Assembly (NCBI GenBank): GCA_018389105.1
Contig: JACATO010000920.1
Location: forward strand, 124,001-188,000
Length of the DNA stretch: 64,000 bases
Source of the DNA: Nautilus pompilius
Lineage: Eukaryota > Mollusca > Cephalopoda > Nautilida > Nautilidae
Reading direction: 5' to 3'
Shown: piece by piece, positions 52,826 to 63,288 of the stretch
How positions within the stretch are numbered: the stretch's first letter is position 1
Layout: the number at the start of each line of letters is the position of its first letter
Program-made: the position numbers and the translations under genes
Notes under the pieces: generated by a model
Told to the model about the DNA's origin: nothing
Database searches by the model: none
The model's input: the letters and a program-made list of their open reading frames with translations, nothing else

Positions 52826-53528
52826 CTTCGATTTTCTGTTTCTTTAAAAAAAAATTCTGCCATTTAATTATACCACTCACTGAAAATACCGTATTTCGGT
52901 TAAATCGCATGACGCTTCCATCTGTAATATTTTTATTTGAAAATATTAGTTTTAGGACCAATTAGATTAATTGGATAAATATAGTTTGTTTTTTTTTTAA
53001 TACCGTAATTGCTTGAAATTTTTTACCGAAATAAAGCTGGAAAAAAAATATGCAAATTACTTTGTGGTTAGAACTAGAAAAGCAAGCAAACGGAAGTAAG
53101 TCCATAAAAAACACGGAATCTCTGCGTGATGTGAATAATATTTCTTTTCGCTTTAAAAAAAATCAAATATTATTCTCCTATCCCTCTTTATATTTTAAAT
53201 ATAATTATAAACTCTGTGGTTATTAGATTATTGTGGTGTTTGGTAACATGGTTTTCTTTAGTTTTAGACCACATGCAGACTTCCCATCTTCCCAGTCCTA
53301 TCTCAAAAACCCATGGGATGAAGGAGAAGTTGAGTTGTTTGGAAACTTATTCCGTGGTAAATGGAATGTCATCGATACTCAGAAAAAAAATCGATTTTTT
53401 TAAAATAAAAAGCAAATTCTGAAGAATAAAGGTGTCATCAGTGATATGGGCAAACCTCGCAGCATCTCGTTAATTTTCTGAATATCTACGACTAAAGTTA
53501 ATAGAAATTTAAAAAAAAAGATAAGTGG
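52826..53528. other. AT-rich unassigned sequence
   Basis: No recognisable gene. Confidence 0.45.

Positions 53529-53607
<79 letters not shown>
53529..53607 (-). repeat. (CT)n microsatellite
   Basis: CT runs with one CCAT interruption. Confidence 0.95.
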
Positions 53608-53608
<1 letters not shown>

Positions 53609-54006
53609 GAAGAGATTGGTAGCCATTTCGTGATCATGTTTTTCACTGCAGCCAATCACAGACACAAACACAAAGACAGTGACTGCCCATAACGTTAGAG
53701 ATCAGACCGATGCCGTTTTAATATTTAAAAAAAAAAGAAGCTTTAACAGGATCCAAATAATTATAGCTCAGTTAGTCTAACGTCGATTTTAGGCATGAGA
53801 GGTAACCTTTTACTATGGACTGAGAATTACAAAACAGAGCCCAAGAATTGTATATAGAGTACTGAACTCTGAGATCTTGAATGCCGCCAGTGACGCGTCA
53901 CAGGCTTTAGTTACTGTGCATATTTTCTTCTTATAATGTATAATATTATGGGGTTTCGCAGAGAACATTATACATGTAGCAGGGTTAACAACAGAAATAA
54001 TGTAAA

Positions 54007-54090
54007 ATATGCATCCTGATTTGAATCGTTTAGTGGATTGGTCTAACACACGACAAATGGAATTTAATGCCTACAATTGCAAATGCTTTA
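54007..54090 (+). pseudogene. LINE reverse transcriptase scrap
   Basis: A + frame reads HPDLNRLVDWSNTRQMEFNA then YNCKCF. This is the typical block after the reverse transcriptase active site in Jockey/CR1/RTE-like LINEs (DLxxLxxWSxxWQMxFNxxKCxV). Nothing else of the LINE is visible on either side, so it is a tiny fragment of a non-LTR retrotransposon. Confidence 0.55.
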
Positions 54091-55335
54091 GCGACGAAGC
54101 AATGGGGCGAACTGACTTTGGAAGCGTTTCTGATATATTCTTCAGCTGTGTATCGTTCTCAGCATCTCCGGCCATCAGCTTCGTTAAACGCTACCCTTTT
54201 CACGTACAAACGTCTAAGCCATAGCTACCCCAGTGCACTTTCGGGTGTTTTTCTCAGTATCTTCTCATTGTTGCTCTGCCACCTAAAGCTGCTCGTTAAA
54301 ACAACGCTTTTCATTTCTTTTCATCTTCTTTTTCCGGCACAAACCTCATCTATTCTGTCTTCCCACAAGACCTTAATCGTCTTCTTTGACCAGACAATGA
54401 TACCAAGTCTCAGATTTGTCATACCTATATCCTGATGAATACTAATTTTCGCCCCACATCCGCCAGTCATGCCCATCCATCTGCTTATGTTAGGATACCC
54501 GTTTCTTGTGTTTCTTCAACTTTCTTGGGTACTTCCCCGTTGTTTTTTTTTCTAAAATCTCATGAATGGGGCTAACCTCTCAATTGACTTGCGTGCATAC
54601 TTTCACTTCTCCTATATTATATATATTTAGTCTCCAAAACGTTAACATCTTTCCACCTGCACCCTCTCCTCTTTAATGCTACGTTACAACTTGCTAATAA
54701 ATATTTAAGCGGTTTTCTTTCTTCTCTCATGCTATTACCTGCTTTTTCCTCATATCTGCGGCTGATAGGTCGTAAACTAAATTTATTAAGAACTGTATCA
54801 TAGGTAGTTCCATTCTCAGCATGTCTGATGGCTTTCTCCTCATCCTCCCATTTTATCCAGTCCCTTTCGTTTTTCATTGCCACGACTTTCGTTTTCCTAT
54901 CCTCCTCTTCCATTCACTATAATTCTTCTTGTAATAAACCCCTTCTTCCCTTTCCTGTGTTTTGCAATACATCTTTCTAGTTGTAAATCGTAGTCTTCGC
55001 CTACCCCTGTTTCCTATTCGAGCAACGTCTTGTAGCATGAGCCTTCATTCTGCACCGTCCAGTGATTTGTGGGATTACCATCTCCTGCTTCTCCTTATTT
55101 ATAAATTTACTTCACTTATCTTCGGGTCCGCTGAATTCTGTATTACACTCACAGTCCTTGTCTTTTCAAATCTGAATTCCACAACCGCGAAAGATAGCGG
55201 TATATGTAATTTTCTGAATTTTCTATACCTGCTCAGCGAAGCCATTCTCTCTACTCGTAACCATTTATTCAACTTGACACTAATTTTATTTTTCATTGCT
55301 TCTACTTACACACTACACACTAAGGGCTACTGAAT
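54091..55335. other. Unassigned stretch with several open frames on both strands
   Basis: Frames such as minus 54617-54913 (KNERDWIKWEDEEKAIRHAE) and minus 55099-55296 read like protein but show no motif I recognise, and stops separate them. Possibly an eroded repeat. Confidence 0.25.
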
Positions 55336-55829
55336 TCTAGATAAAAATCCCAGCTTTATAGCAGAAAAAATTTTAAGTTCCCTGAAAAATTCAGCTTCTC
55401 TATTCCCTCTACTGCTCCACTATTCCTTTTGTCTTTTAGAGAGACATCGAAGCATTTGACTGGACATCTAACCGGTTTGTCAAATAAAGGTGATATGTCT
55501 TATTTCCTGGATTTTTAATGTTACCCTTTTTGAAAGGCTGTCAGATTAACCACGTACTCGCAACCAGGCTGTTCTACAATAACAACGGTAGAGGAAGAAA
55601 AAGGACCTTTAAAATTTTAAAAGCGATGCGAATGTGTTTCAAAGTAGTAGGGTTTTATATACATGACAAATAACACTATAAAGAATAAAAATGGCAGCAT
55701 TCTAGTTCCCCTGTATAAATACTTAATTAGATCCCTTTGGAATAATACATTCAGGCACGGACCCAATATTATGAAAGCAGTATAAATGTTTCGGAATCTT
55801 CAAAGGAGGCTTATTATAATGAGAAGTAC
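55336..55829. other. AT-rich unassigned sequence
   Basis: No recognisable gene. Confidence 0.45.
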
Positions 55830-55831
55830 TC

Positions 55832-55870
<39 letters not shown>

Positions 55871-55929
55871 TCTGTGTGTGTGTGTGTCTCAGTGTGTGTG
55901 TGATCTCTCATTTCTGGTCTCTCTGATGT

Positions 55930-55961
<32 letters not shown>

Positions 55962-56075
55962 TGGGTGTGTGTGGTGTGTGTGCCTCTCTCTCTCTGTCTG
56001 TCCCTCTCATTGTACTGAGACGATCTCTCTATTTCTGGGTCTCTCTGATGTGTGTGTGTGGTGTGTGTGTTTGGG
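55830..56075 (-). repeat. Compound GT/CT microsatellite, inverted copy of the 13.6 kb module
   Basis: GT runs flank CTCTCTGTCTGTCCCTCTCA, TTGTACTGAGACGATCTCTC and TATTTCTGGGTCTCTCTGAT (55989-56050). Read on the minus strand this is the same 60-bp module as at 13580-13640, with about two base differences. A partial extra module lies at 55903-55928. Confidence 0.9.
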
Positions 56076-56534
56076 AAGTTTGATAAATTTAGAGAAAAGC
56101 TTTCATAATCTCTAAAAATAGTTATACTTATAAATTTGAACTCTAGACAAACGAAGCTCATTTAATCAAAGATTGCCACAACCTATGTATGTTATTTCTT
56201 CTACTTGAACATTTTTAATTTTGCATCTTATCAGTTTAAATTGAGCGCCATAATTATTGGCAATCAGTAAAACGAATCAAGCAAGAAGGGATGATTCTTA
56301 TGGACAACATCTTGTGGCAAAAACGTTTCAAAGTTGAGTATTTTACAGATATGAATTTTCTAGCAGTTTCATGTATGCACTACGGTGTATAATAATTTTA
56401 AAGTTTATTTATTCAGTGAGTGATTCCACATTTATGGCTGCCAGTGTAATTCAGAACAGGAAATGCGACCCATGTTCACGTAGAGTTGCGTGATTAGTCC
56501 TGAAACAGAAAAATGAAAGTACAATATTTAAAAA
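56076..56534. other. AT-rich unassigned sequence
   Basis: No recognisable gene. Confidence 0.4.
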
Positions 56535-56576
56535 AAACCGTTGGTCCCGCCATAATAATTTGGACACCCGTTATGA
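56535..56576 (-). repeat. Tc1/mariner-like terminal sequence (possible)
   Basis: Minus strand ACGGGTGTCCAAATTATTAT followed by GGCGGGACC has the usual look of a Tc1-type element end (GTGTCCAAATTATTATGGC). The partner end was not found, so family membership is open. Confidence 0.3.
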
Positions 56577-56924
56577 TTAACGTATGCTAGCTGGATACAG
56601 AAAATCGGCAAATAAAGACAGGCAATAGAGTGAAATTCTTTATGCAAGAGCTTGGTCGAGTCACCCCTTTGCAGGACAAAGAGCCTCTCTTGCTTTGTTT
56701 GGAATTGAATTAAAGAGATTTTGTATTTCATCCTGGTCCCCTTTTTGCCATTTTTGCGTGAAAGAATAATTTAATTACATCATACTGTCAGCAAGTGGAC
56801 GAGTGCTCCTGTAGATGCTCAATTTGATTTATATCAGAGTTTTGAAGTACCTAGAGAAGACGTAGAATTTATCTTCCACACTGGTCACACAAAGATGTGG
56901 CATGTAGCATCATCTTCCTAAGAA

Positions 56925-57515
56925 ATGCCGGCATCAAGTCACAGTAAGCCTTGCTGGTACAATGGTGGATGTGTGTTTAAAATGGCAATGTATCCGACGG
57001 AATTGAAACATTCTTTGACGAACACAAACTCTGACTTTTCAACAAGCCACATTGCAGCTCTCTCACCTCCATACTTGACCGTAGTCGGAGGTTCTGGAGT
57101 GCCGATCATTCACCACGTCTTCTCTGGACTCTGGTGCAACATCTGGAAACTAGACTCGTCGAAGAAGAGTATATACGCAGCCACTACTCGATGGTCTCGC
57201 CAGACACGTACTCTGATGGCACTTTTAAAAGTGCTTCATTCCTATTAAACGGAAAGGGGTTTTTATGCGCTGTACGTCCTCTGTAGGAGAGTCAATGGAA
57301 ATGACGCCACAAGATTCTTTGGGTAGTGTCTGTCACGTGAGCGATGTCAGCAAGAGGATCTTGACTGTGAATGCGCACGTGACCACGAGCAACGGCACGT
57401 TCTCGTCTCGACGTCACTATCGAAGGCCCTTCGGATCTCTCCTGTCGCCGCAGCGCCATTCATCTCGGTGAACTTCGCGATAGCGTTGGCCACCGACCGT
57501 CGAGAAATGCCGAGA
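56925..57515 (-). pseudogene. Tc1/mariner-type transposase, degraded
   Basis: From 57515 downward the minus strand gives SRRSVANAIAKFTEMN-like helix-turn-helix text (57505-57440), then SQDPLADIAHVTDTTQRI (57375-57320). Around 57160-57040 it gives LFFDESSFQMLHQSPE and PTTVKYGGE, which correspond to the FSDESRF and PTVKHGGGS blocks of Tc1. Several frame changes separate the blocks. The last block with the catalytic Glu is not visible. Same family as the copy at 18.0 kb. Confidence 0.65.
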
Positions 57516-57904
57516 CTTCGCCACAACCTCGGGCGAACGGCCCCCTATTCTTGGCCTGATCTGGTGATTTAACCGAAATATGCGTATTTCGGTCCGATAT
57601 TTCTATTTTTTTGGGAAAGTCGGGGTTGATGTGGAAAAGCGCCCCTGTCAGTTGCTGCATTCGCTTTCTGAATTACCTGATGTTATGGTCATGGGGAAGT
57701 AAGAAAGAAGAGACAGCCCTCAACAGTCAGGCGCTGATATTTTCTACAACTACACGGTCACGTGGGTGCGTTTTAAATTCTGTCAAACACGTGTTTGTTT
57801 ATTCTTTTTTTTACAGAACCCAAAACCAGAATTCACAATTCAGCCCACACGCCGATCGAAAGCATATATTCTTTAGTATACACAGACGCGCTAAAATCAT
57901 TCGA
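57516..57904. other. Unassigned spacer between two transposon remnants
   Basis: No recognisable feature. Confidence 0.4.
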
Positions 57905-57940
57905 TAAGTGCGCCTCTTGCTTCGATGCGAGCCTTGGGAT

Positions 57941-57974
<34 letters not shown>

Positions 57975-58892
57975 AGGGGACGTAGTGGACGAAGTTACGA
58001 AGCTGTTCTTCAGAGATTTAATCTTATTCCTGTGGAAACGATTGTTCGAGGGCTTTGACATTTTTTTCTGGGCTTTGAAAACGATTTTTTTTAAATCTAA
58101 AATCTCTTAAAGGAAGAAATCCAGCGAATTCAGATCAGGCGACGACAGTGGCTAATCGTCTTTGCCTGTCAAGTTTGAGCAGTTGTCAGACAACCGCGCC
58201 TCATCGTGATGGAATGTCAAGAACACCAGCCTCCAGTCTGTCTCTTTTACAGATTTTGATGCCTTAAGGAACAAAAAAAAAACAACCAATGGGGGTTTGT
58301 CTTTCAGCTGTGACGTCAGCCTAAACCGTCACAGAAAGCGCATTTTTCATTCGACGGATAGCTGTTTTTTAATTTTTTGATAAATAGAGGAAAACCCGGG
58401 AGGCAAAATCCGATTATTTTGTCTGTTGAACGACTGTTCAACCGTGAACAATTTCTCACTGAAAAATAGGAATCACGAATGACGATTACCCGCAAAACCG
58501 GTTTTTAAAAAAAATAAAAAAATCTAGCCGCTTCACTGCCAGGAAGTGACCTTTCCGACATTTATACGGGTCGAGTTCGAGCTGCTGTTTTATGATCACT
58601 TTCCGAACCGTCAATTCTCTGATCTTCAGGATTTTGGCCGATTTTTGCAAGGTTCACTGCCGGTTTATAAAAAAATCCGATTGACTACGACTTTTTAAAA
58701 AAATATCTTTGTCGGGACAGTAATTGGTCAGCCAGATCTCGGTCTGTCTTTGATAGAGGAGATTTTGACGAATCGATCGATTGTACAGTCGGTTGATTAC
58801 TTCTCGTGGTTGTAGTTTTTATTGTTGAGCAGATGAAAGACCTCGCCCTTTGTCTTCCGGTTTGAAACAGTACCACGATAGCGGAACGCTTC
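57905..58892 (-). pseudogene. Mariner-type transposase, heavily degraded but spanning N to C end
   Basis: On the minus strand the start reads MEQKRSAIVVLFQTGRQR (58898 down), the usual N-terminus of a mariner relative. Around 58600-58550 PV.CRKGHFLAVKR matches the linker before the catalytic domain. Near 58235-58125 FHHDEARLSDNC and SSPDLNSLDFFL match the H(N)DNAxxH and RSPDLTPLDFFLWG blocks. Near 57935-57905 ARIEARGALIE matches the C-terminal CIEAxGGHxE block. Many stops and frame changes lie between. A GT microsatellite (57940-57971) has grown inside the last part. An ancient, dead DNA-transposon copy. Confidence 0.65.
57940..57972 (+). repeat. (GT)n microsatellite inside mariner remnant
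   Basis: About 32 bases of GT repeats. Confidence 0.95.
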
Positions 58893-59766
58893 TGTTCCAT
58901 CTTGTACGACTTGAAAGCAAGACATGGCGTAGAGATTTATGAAGCATATTCTTTTAGTAGACATTTAGGTATTTCGATCGATGCAAATTACGCCAATTTT
59001 GGCCAATCAACAGCCTCGAAATTAGTTTTTAAACTTTCGAACAAAACTTAAAATGCATTTTGTATTTCTGAACTGCAAAAGAATTATATTAATGAGTGCG
59101 ATAGTAACACATAAACCTAACTTCGATTTACTGATACAAGCAGCAGCTGAGTTACCTAAACTAAGTACTCACAGCTTCAACGGAGCATACCTACAGTATC
59201 GTGTCTTTTGTACAGAGCTATATTAGCATCAGGAGCGGACAGCTTCTAGCTCTAACGACTGAAAACCATTCTCCCGATAAGCCGCCGTAGTAAGTGCTTT
59301 GCAGGCCTGGTGCTGAAGCTTCATGGTGTGGGGCGACATTGCCCCATTTGGCGGCCATTTTTTTCAGACTCTGAATCTCATACACGAGGAAGGCAAAATC
59401 AGACAAACATTGAGAAGAGGTTCAGTTGGGGACCGATTCGTCCACAAAAGAATGTATAAGCTTAAAGAACGAGTGATTTCCTCATTAAAAATTAAAAAAA
59501 AAAAAATTCTTAAAAAAAAAATAATTAACAGCATTATGTGAAACACAAAAAAATTTCTGGCTGGGTGCTTTTTTCTGCCTTTTAATTGATTTTTAAAATT
59601 ATAAATTGAAGTCTTAGAAAACATTGATGTAAAGGGGGATAAAAAAGGAAAATACCGGTATGTTATCAGCGAGAGGCCTGGGCTGGAAGAAGCAACATAC
59701 CTATTGCTCGTTATAAAGCAAAAAAAATATTACGAAATATATGGAGAATATTTTAAAATCGTAGAT
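58893..59766. other. AT-rich unassigned sequence
   Basis: A minus frame at 59218-59406 is open but unrecognised. A-rich runs at 59490-59525. Confidence 0.4.
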
Positions 59767-59783
59767 CCATAATAATAATAATA

Positions 59784-59837
<54 letters not shown>
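59767..59837 (+). repeat. (AAT)n microsatellite
   Basis: AAT triplets with one slip. Confidence 0.95.
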
Positions 59838-59839
<2 letters not shown>

Positions 59840-60337
59840 GTACCAGTAATTAAGAAAGCCACTGATGATTTCTTTTCTACTAATACATTTTATATCCTCA
59901 AGGAAATGCTCTTGCAAACGATAATAATATAGATTCAAAAATGTCTTTTTGTACTAATTTTTCAATTAAAAGAAAGAAATGGAAACAAAAGGAGCAGCCG
60001 GCAGATATATTTAACATTTATATCGATTAGTATTGTCATTTAAAAAAACAAATGTGTATATATCGAGAAACCAATTTATCTGTCAGATTATTACTAGTGA
60101 ATGCATTATTATTGTAATTACTTGCGGTAGGCCATTACCATTAAAATTCTGTTCAAATTATAATTAAAGAGGTAATAATAGCACACGTACAGATCAGATA
60201 TTCTTAAGATATCTAATTCCGAGATAAATGAATATTAATACAGAATGTCAATTTTGGGAATTTTTTCTTCCAGTATGTCTATCTACATTCAGAAAACTTC
60301 ACCTGTTGACCGGTGTCTTCCAAACTATAATATTTAT

Positions 60338-60470
60338 ACACTGGTCAACACAATATTTTTGGCAGGAAAAGTGAGACTGGTTTCTGGGGTTTTCAAGGGC
60401 GCTGAATCCGAATCTGACATTTGTTTTTTCAAGTTGGCTCTAGTTTTGGAGATATCACAGGGGGGTCGTT
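60338..60470 (+). repeat. Left terminal inverted repeat (long, imperfect)
   Basis: Outer 13 bases are exact against the right end. Further in, the match is imperfect with gaps. Confidence 0.8.
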
Positions 60471-60808
60471 CGTCTGAAATCACCCATTCGCGACCATAAC
60501 TAAACGTACAAAAAACGGCTAAATAGTGCAAAAATGTCAGATATTGATTTTTATGATAATCCAAAACCACAAAGACAGTGTAAAATCTCAATCTAACAAG
60601 TTAAGTTAGATATAACATCATTTCATTTATTAATAAATGAACACTTTTCATATATTTCGAGAATATACAAAAAATTTGCTAAAAATTTGCTGAATTTTAA
60701 TTCTCCAAGGGAAAAAAACATTTACATAATCAGTTATATATCATAAATTAATGCAAAGCATTATTATACACTAGATTCTTAGTTACAATGAACACACAAA
60801 ACAATATT

Positions 60809-61870
60809 TTATTCACAAAAGTGAAATTGACGTTTATACGATTTTCGCTTGTGAGCAACTTTCGGGCAGTCTCTCAAAAGGTTCCAGCAGTAGTCTGCCA
60901 TCATGTGCTCATCCCATTTGCCTTGATACCTCTCTTCCATTGTTTTGATGTCTTGATGGAATCTCTCTCCTTGCTCCTCACTGTAATCACCAAGATTACC
61001 AGGAAATCTGTCGAGGTGGCTAAACAAGAAATGAACTTTGATGCTCACATTTGCCCCTAGTTTTTCGTATGCAGTAAGCATCTTACGGACCAATTGCTTG
61101 TAATTGTCAGCTTTGTGATTTCCCAAAAAGTTTGTCACTACATCTGTGAAGGACACCCAAGCATTTAACTCAACCATGTTCATATGATTAGTGAAGTCAG
61201 AATCCCTCATGAGCGTTCGAATCTGAGGTCCATCGAAGATGCCACCTTTAGCTTTTTCGATGGAAAGACCTGGAAATTGCCTGCATATGTACTTGAAGCA
61301 ATCCCCATCTTTGTTCAACGCCTTAACAAACTGCTTCATGAGCCCTAGTTTTATGTGCAATGGAGGGAAGATGATTCTATCCCTGGGTACCAAAGGCTCA
61401 TTGATGACGTTGGCTGTGCCGACTTCGAGACTTTCTCGTTCTGGCCAGTTCTCCCTTCTCCAGTGCTGGATTCTTGCTCTGCTATCCCACAAACAAAGAA
61501 AGCAGGGATACTTTGTGTACCCACTTTGCTGACCAAGCAGAAAATTCACCATTTTCAAGTCCACACAAATCAGCCATTTATGAGTGTTGTAATTTAGCTT
61601 TTCAAGAACAAATTGGATACCATCATACTCTTCTTTCATCTTGGTAGAATGGCCAAGTGGTACAGGAGCAAACTTATTGCCATTATGCAAAAGTACAACT
61701 TTTAGACTTGCTTTCGAGCTATCTATAAAGAGACGCCAATCTGCTGGGTCATATGACGAGATCCCCATGCAGTTAAGAAGTGCAGAAACGTCATTACAAA
61801 AGATCAGGTCATCTTCTTTAGAAAAGAAACGAAGCAAGCTGCCCCTTGTCCTATAGTATGTTATAATGAT
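60809..61870 (-). CDS. Transposase-like protein of a widespread metazoan family, N-terminal part missing
   Basis: An uninterrupted frame of 342 residues from the Met at 61837 (open 11 codons further to 61870, reading IIITYYRTRGSLL, which matches the family better than a start at Met). It belongs to a family annotated only as uncharacterised in many insects, cnidarians, fish and molluscs. Key blocks: LFIDSS with Asp39, a likely first catalytic acidic residue; ICVDLKMVNFLLGQQSGYTK with Asp93; PCFLCLWDSR with Cys112 and Cys115; PPLHIKLGLMKQFVKAL; FDGPQIRTL; and SEEQGERFHQDI with Glu/His 287-294. D...D(CxxC)...H/E spacing suggests an RNase H-like DDE/D fold, by inference. The usual N-terminal zinc-binding half (about 200 residues) is absent: only about 220 bp remain before the end repeat. 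No stop inside the remaining frame, so the copy looks recent. Confidence 0.8.
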   Translation of the reverse strand: MIITYYRTRGSLLRFFSKEDDLIFCNDVSALLNCMGISSYDPADWRLFIDSSKASLKVVLLHNGNKFAPVPLGHSTKMKEEYDGIQFVLEKLNYNTHKWLICVDLKMVNFLLGQQSGYTKYPCFLCLWDSRARIQHWRRENWPERESLEVGTANVINEPLVPRDRIIFPPLHIKLGLMKQFVKALNKDGDCFKYICRQFPGLSIEKAKGGIFDGPQIRTLMRDSDFTNHMNMVELNAWVSFTDVVTNFLGNHKADNYKQLVRKMLTAYEKLGANVSIKVHFLFSHLDRFPGNLGDYSEEQGERFHQDIKTMEERYQGKWDEHMMADYCWNLLRDCPKVAHKRKSYKRQFHFCE

Positions 61871-61954
61871 TCAATAATATCAGAAAATTATTATTTACTG
61901 CTTCTATATTGAAGTATTTCAGGGAGAATTTTAGCAGTTTAGGCTTATTTGAGG

Positions 61955-62089
61955 CTATCAATATCTTCTAAACTAGAGCCAATCAGACAAAACCAATGTT
62001 ATATTCGTAATCAGCGACCTTCAAAACCCCAGAAAACACTCCTAGATGGTCTGCCAAAGAAAAAAAATAAAAATTTGTTGACCAGTGTT
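61955..62089 (-). repeat. Right terminal inverted repeat (long, imperfect)
   Basis: Partner of the left repeat. Contains an extra A-rich run (62060-62072). Confidence 0.8.
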
Positions 62090-62182
62090 ATTAGTTAACT
62101 GTCTTAAAATAATTTCAAATAAAGTTTCTTTTTTGTAATATGGTGTTGAGGTAATTTTATAATAGTTATTACTAAGAACAAC

Positions 62183-63288
62183 CGTCGATTATAGGTTCAT
62201 CCCTACGTAAGTATATGACGTCAATTATAGGTTCATCCCCACGTAAGTATATGACGTCGATTATAGGTTCATCCCCACGTAAGTATATGATGTCGATTAT
62301 AGGTTCATCCCTACGTAAGTATATTACGTCAATTATAGGTTCATCCCTACGTAAGTATATGACGTCAATTATAGGATCATCCCTACGTAAGTGTATGACG
62401 TCAATTATAGGTTCATCCCTACGTAAGTATATGACGTCAATTATAGGTTCATCCCTACGTAACTATATGACGTCAATTATAGGTTCATCCCCACGTAAGT
62501 ATATGATGTCGATTATAGGTTCATCCCCACGTAAGTATATGACGTCAATTATAGGTTCATCCCTACGTAAATATATGACGTCAATTATAGGTTCATCCCC
62601 ACGTAAGTATATGACGTCAATTATAGGTTCATCCCTACGTAAGTATATGACGTCAATTATAGGTTCATCCCTACGTAAGTATATGACGTCAATTATAGGT
62701 TCATCCCTACGTAAGTATATGACGTCAATTATAGGTTCATCCCTACGTAAGTGTATGACGTCAATTATAGGTTCATCCCTACGTAAGTATATGACGTCAA
62801 TTATAGGTTCATCCCTACGTAAGTATATGACGTCAATTATAGGTTCATCCCCACGTAAGTATATGATGTCGATTATAGGTTCATCCCCACGTAAGTATAT
62901 GACGTCAATTATAGGTTCATCCCTACGTAAGTATATGACGTCAATTATAGGTTCATCCCCACGTAAGTATATGACGTCAATTATAGGTTCATCCCCACGT
63001 AAGTATATGATGTCGATTATAGGATCATCCCCACGTAAGTATATGACGTCAATTATAGGTTCATCCCTACGTAACTATATGACGTCAATTATAGGTTCAT
63101 CCCCACGTAAGTATATGATGTCGATTATAGGTTCATCCCTACGTAAGTATATGACGTCAATTATAGGTTCATCCCCACGTAAGTATATGATGTCAATTAT
63201 AGGTTCATCCCTACGTAAGTATATGATGTCAATTATAGGTTCATCCCTACGTAAGTATATGACGTCAATTATAGGTTCATCTCTACTG
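62183..63288 (+). repeat. 36-bp minisatellite with TGACGTCA (about 30 units)
   Basis: Unit ATGACGTCAATTATAGGTTC then ATCCCTACGTAAGTAT (36 bp). Variants: CCCCACG/CCCTACG, GATGTCGAT/GACGTCAAT, GTGTATG and GTAACTAT. Because 36 is a multiple of 3, a + frame stays open for 360 codons of a 12-residue repeat (MTSIIGSSLRKY). That frame has no other protein feature. Multi-unit blocks recur (for example the order around 62390-62580 and 62745-62930). Confidence 0.96.

Larger units (their letters stand above)
60338..62089 (-). mobile_element. DNA transposon with terminal inverted repeats and transposase-like gene (1.75 kb)
   Basis: Both ends carry ACACTGGTCAACA: directly at 60338-60350 and as reverse complement at 62077-62089. 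Inverted similarity runs on for about 130 bp (left TTTCTGGGGTTTTCAAGG and TTGGCTCTAGTTTTGGAGAT; right, reversed, TTTCTGGGGTTTTGAAGG and TTGGCTCTAGTTTAGAAGAT). TAT flanks both ends (60335-60337 and 62090-62092), a possible 3-bp target duplication. The only gene is a long transposase-like frame on the minus strand. Ends starting CACTG and a 3-bp duplication would fit the CACTA/Mirage/Chapaev side of DNA transposons; that placement is inference. Confidence 0.8.

Noticed and set aside
54617-54913. 98-codon minus frame (KWEDEEKAIRHAENGTTYDT)
   Set aside because: Not recognised, isolated and without splice borders; kept only as unassigned.
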